Source: Actinomycetota bacterium
GTDB taxonomy: Bacteria > Actinomycetota > Actinomycetes > Propionibacteriales > Nocardioidaceae
Length of the DNA: 5,383 bases
Assembly: GCA_009702305.1 (NCBI GenBank)
Contig: WLIH01000234.1
Coordinates: 1 to 5,383 of the forward strand
Direction of reading: 5' to 3'
Numbering within the stretch: the first letter of the stretch is position 1; every line of letters starts with the position of its first letter. This document shows positions 4,401 through 5,383 of the stretch, piece after piece. Below the pieces are notes generated by a model that did no database searches, was not told the origin of the DNA, and saw only the letters and a list, made by a program, of their open reading frames with translations. The position numbers and the translations under genes are program-made.

Positions 4401-5383
4401 GTGCCGTCCCAGGCCAAGAAGTCGCAGCAGTCCCCCAGCAAGGCCCAGAGCAAGGCGCCGAGTAAGGCCCAGAGCAAGACCGCCGCTCCGGGGCCGTCGG
4501 GTGCCGTGCGCACCTACGTCCTCGACACGAGCGTGCTGCTCGCCGATCCTGGCGCTCTGCGCCGCTTCGCCGAGCACGAGGTCGTGCTGCCGGTCGTGGT
4601 GATCACCGAGCTCGAGGGCAAGCGCCACCACCCCGAGCTCGGCTACTTCGCCCGCACCGCGCTGCGGAGCCTGGACGAGCTGCGCATCCTGCACGGTCGC
4701 CTCGACGAGCCGGTCGCCATCGGCGACGAGGGCGGCACCCTGCGCGTCGAGCTCAACCACACGGACCCCACCTCGCTCCCGTCGGGCTTCCGCCTCGGCG
4801 ACAACGACACCCGGATCCTCGCCGTCGCGCACAACCTCTCCTCGGAGGGGTACGCCGTCACCCTGGTCTCCAAGGACCTGCCGCTGCGGATCAAGGCTGC
4901 CGCTGTCGGTCTCGATGCCGAGGAGTACCGCGCCGAGGGCATCTCCGACTCCGACACCGGCTACTCCGGCATGGCCGAGCTCGAGGTGGCCGCCGCCGAC
5001 CTGGACTCGCTCTACGACGACGGCGTGCTCGACCTGGAGGAGGCCCGGCAGCTGCCGTGCCACCAGGGTCTGGTCCTGCTCTCCGACCGGGGCACGGCGC
5101 TCGGCCGGGTCGGCGCCGACAAGCAGGTGCACCTCGTGCGCGGCGACCGTGAGGCGTTCGGGGTGCACGGCCGCTCGGCCGAGCAGCGGATCGCCCTCGA
5201 GATGCTGCTCGACCCGGAGGTCGGCATCGTCTCGCTCGGCGGCCGGGCCGGCACCGGCAAGTCGGCGATGGCGCTGTGCGCGGGCCTCGAGGCCGTCATG
5301 GAGCGGCGCCAGCACAAGAAGGTCGTCGTCTTCCGCCCGCTCTTCGCAGTCGGCGGTCAGGAGCTCGGCTACCTGCCGGGCTC
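4401..5383 (+). CDS. phoH2: PhoH2: PIN-domain ribonuclease fused to PhoH ATPase/helicase (3' end outside window)
   Basis: 327 residues are visible. Family members combine an N-terminal PIN ribonuclease with a C-terminal PhoH P-loop ATPase; mycobacterial PhoH2 is reported to unwind and cleave RNA. Residues 1-36 are a low-complexity Lys/Ser/Gln/Ala/Pro tail. The PIN domain starts at [10 protein letters not shown] (38-47). Its metal-binding acids are all present: Asp42, Glu70 ([10 protein letters not shown]), Asp134 and Asp136 (GDNDTRIL), and Asp159 (VSKDL), so nuclease activity is plausible. A linker region (about 190-255) ends in [17 protein letters not shown]. The PhoH domain follows with [11 protein letters not shown] (278-288, Walker A Lys287) and [20 protein letters not shown], a PhoH2-specific stretch. 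Walker B lies beyond the window. From memory, identity to Rv1095 is high throughout the visible part. The GTG start is fixed by an in-frame TGA two codons upstream and GAGGGG before it. The structured leader with a small ORF suggests post-transcriptional control, a PhoAT-like partner, or both. Confidence 0.95.
   Translation, partial: MPSQAKKSQQSPSKAQSKAPSKAQSKTAAPGPSGAVRTYVLDTSVLLADPGALRRFAEHEVVLPVVVITELEGKRHHPELGYFARTALRSLDELRILHGRLDEPVAIGDEGGTLRVELNHTDPTSLPSGFRLGDNDTRILAVAHNLSSEGYAVTLVSKDLPLRIKAAAVGLDAEEYRAEGISDSDTGYSGMAELEVAAADLDSLYDDGVLDLEEARQLPCHQGLVLLSDRGTALGRVGADKQVHLVRGDREAFGVHGRSAEQRIALEMLLDPEVGIVSLGGRAGTGKSAMALCAGLEAVMERRQHKKVVVFRPLFAVGGQELGYLPG
4437..4478 (+). repeat. Two-copy 18-base direct repeat in the phoH2 N-terminal tail
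   Basis: Bases 4437-4454 recur at 4461-4478 with one silent change (AGC to AGT), a period of 24 bases or 8 codons. Each copy encodes SKAQSK (residues 13-18 and 21-26), separated by AP. It probably arose by tandem duplication inside a disordered basic tail and is likely to vary in copy number between strains. Confidence 0.8.

Overview
The window is about 5.4 kb of very GC-rich DNA. Third codon positions are almost all G or C, GTG starts are used, and genes are tightly packed. It looks like chromosomal DNA of an actinobacterium. The isoprenyl transferase and the PIN-PhoH protein resemble, from memory, mycobacterial Rv1086 and PhoH2 (Rv1095). Nocardioides or a relative is my guess at the genus level, but the sequence alone does not prove it. 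I see no mobile element, CRISPR array, tRNA or rRNA.

Layout. (1) Positions 2-2496, plus strand: the 3' part of a GMC-family FAD oxidoreductase, overlapping by ATGA an NAD(P)-dependent aldehyde dehydrogenase. Together they look like a two-step alcohol -> aldehyde -> acid module with an unknown substrate. (2) Positions 2513-3247, minus strand: a TrhA/hemolysin III (PAQR-like) seven-helix membrane protein, convergent with the dehydrogenase. (3) Positions 3248-3335: an 88-base divergent intergenic region. Each flanking gene has a TANNNT -10 hexamer exactly 6 bases before its start codon, so both are probably leaderless. (4) Positions 3336-4109, plus strand: a short cis-prenyltransferase of the Z-farnesyl-diphosphate type. 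(5) Positions 4110-4400: a structured leader with a possible promoter, an 8-bp perfect hairpin, a GGAGG site with a 34-codon ORF, and a second GC-rich hairpin at that ORF's stop codon. (6) Positions 4401-5383 (runs off the window): PIN-PhoH fusion protein PhoH2, with all four PIN acidic residues, a Walker A motif and a Lys/Ser/Gln-rich repetitive N-terminal tail.

The trhA / Z-prenyltransferase / phoH2 order resembles a neighbourhood I recall from Mycobacterium tuberculosis (Rv1085c, Rv1086, and phoH2 at Rv1095), so this part is probably an old core chromosomal block. No clearly new system is visible. The most worthwhile unexplained element is the phoH2 leader with its small ORF. Next are the mirrored leaderless promoters and a Ser-to-Gly change in the prenyltransferase's diphosphate-binding motif.
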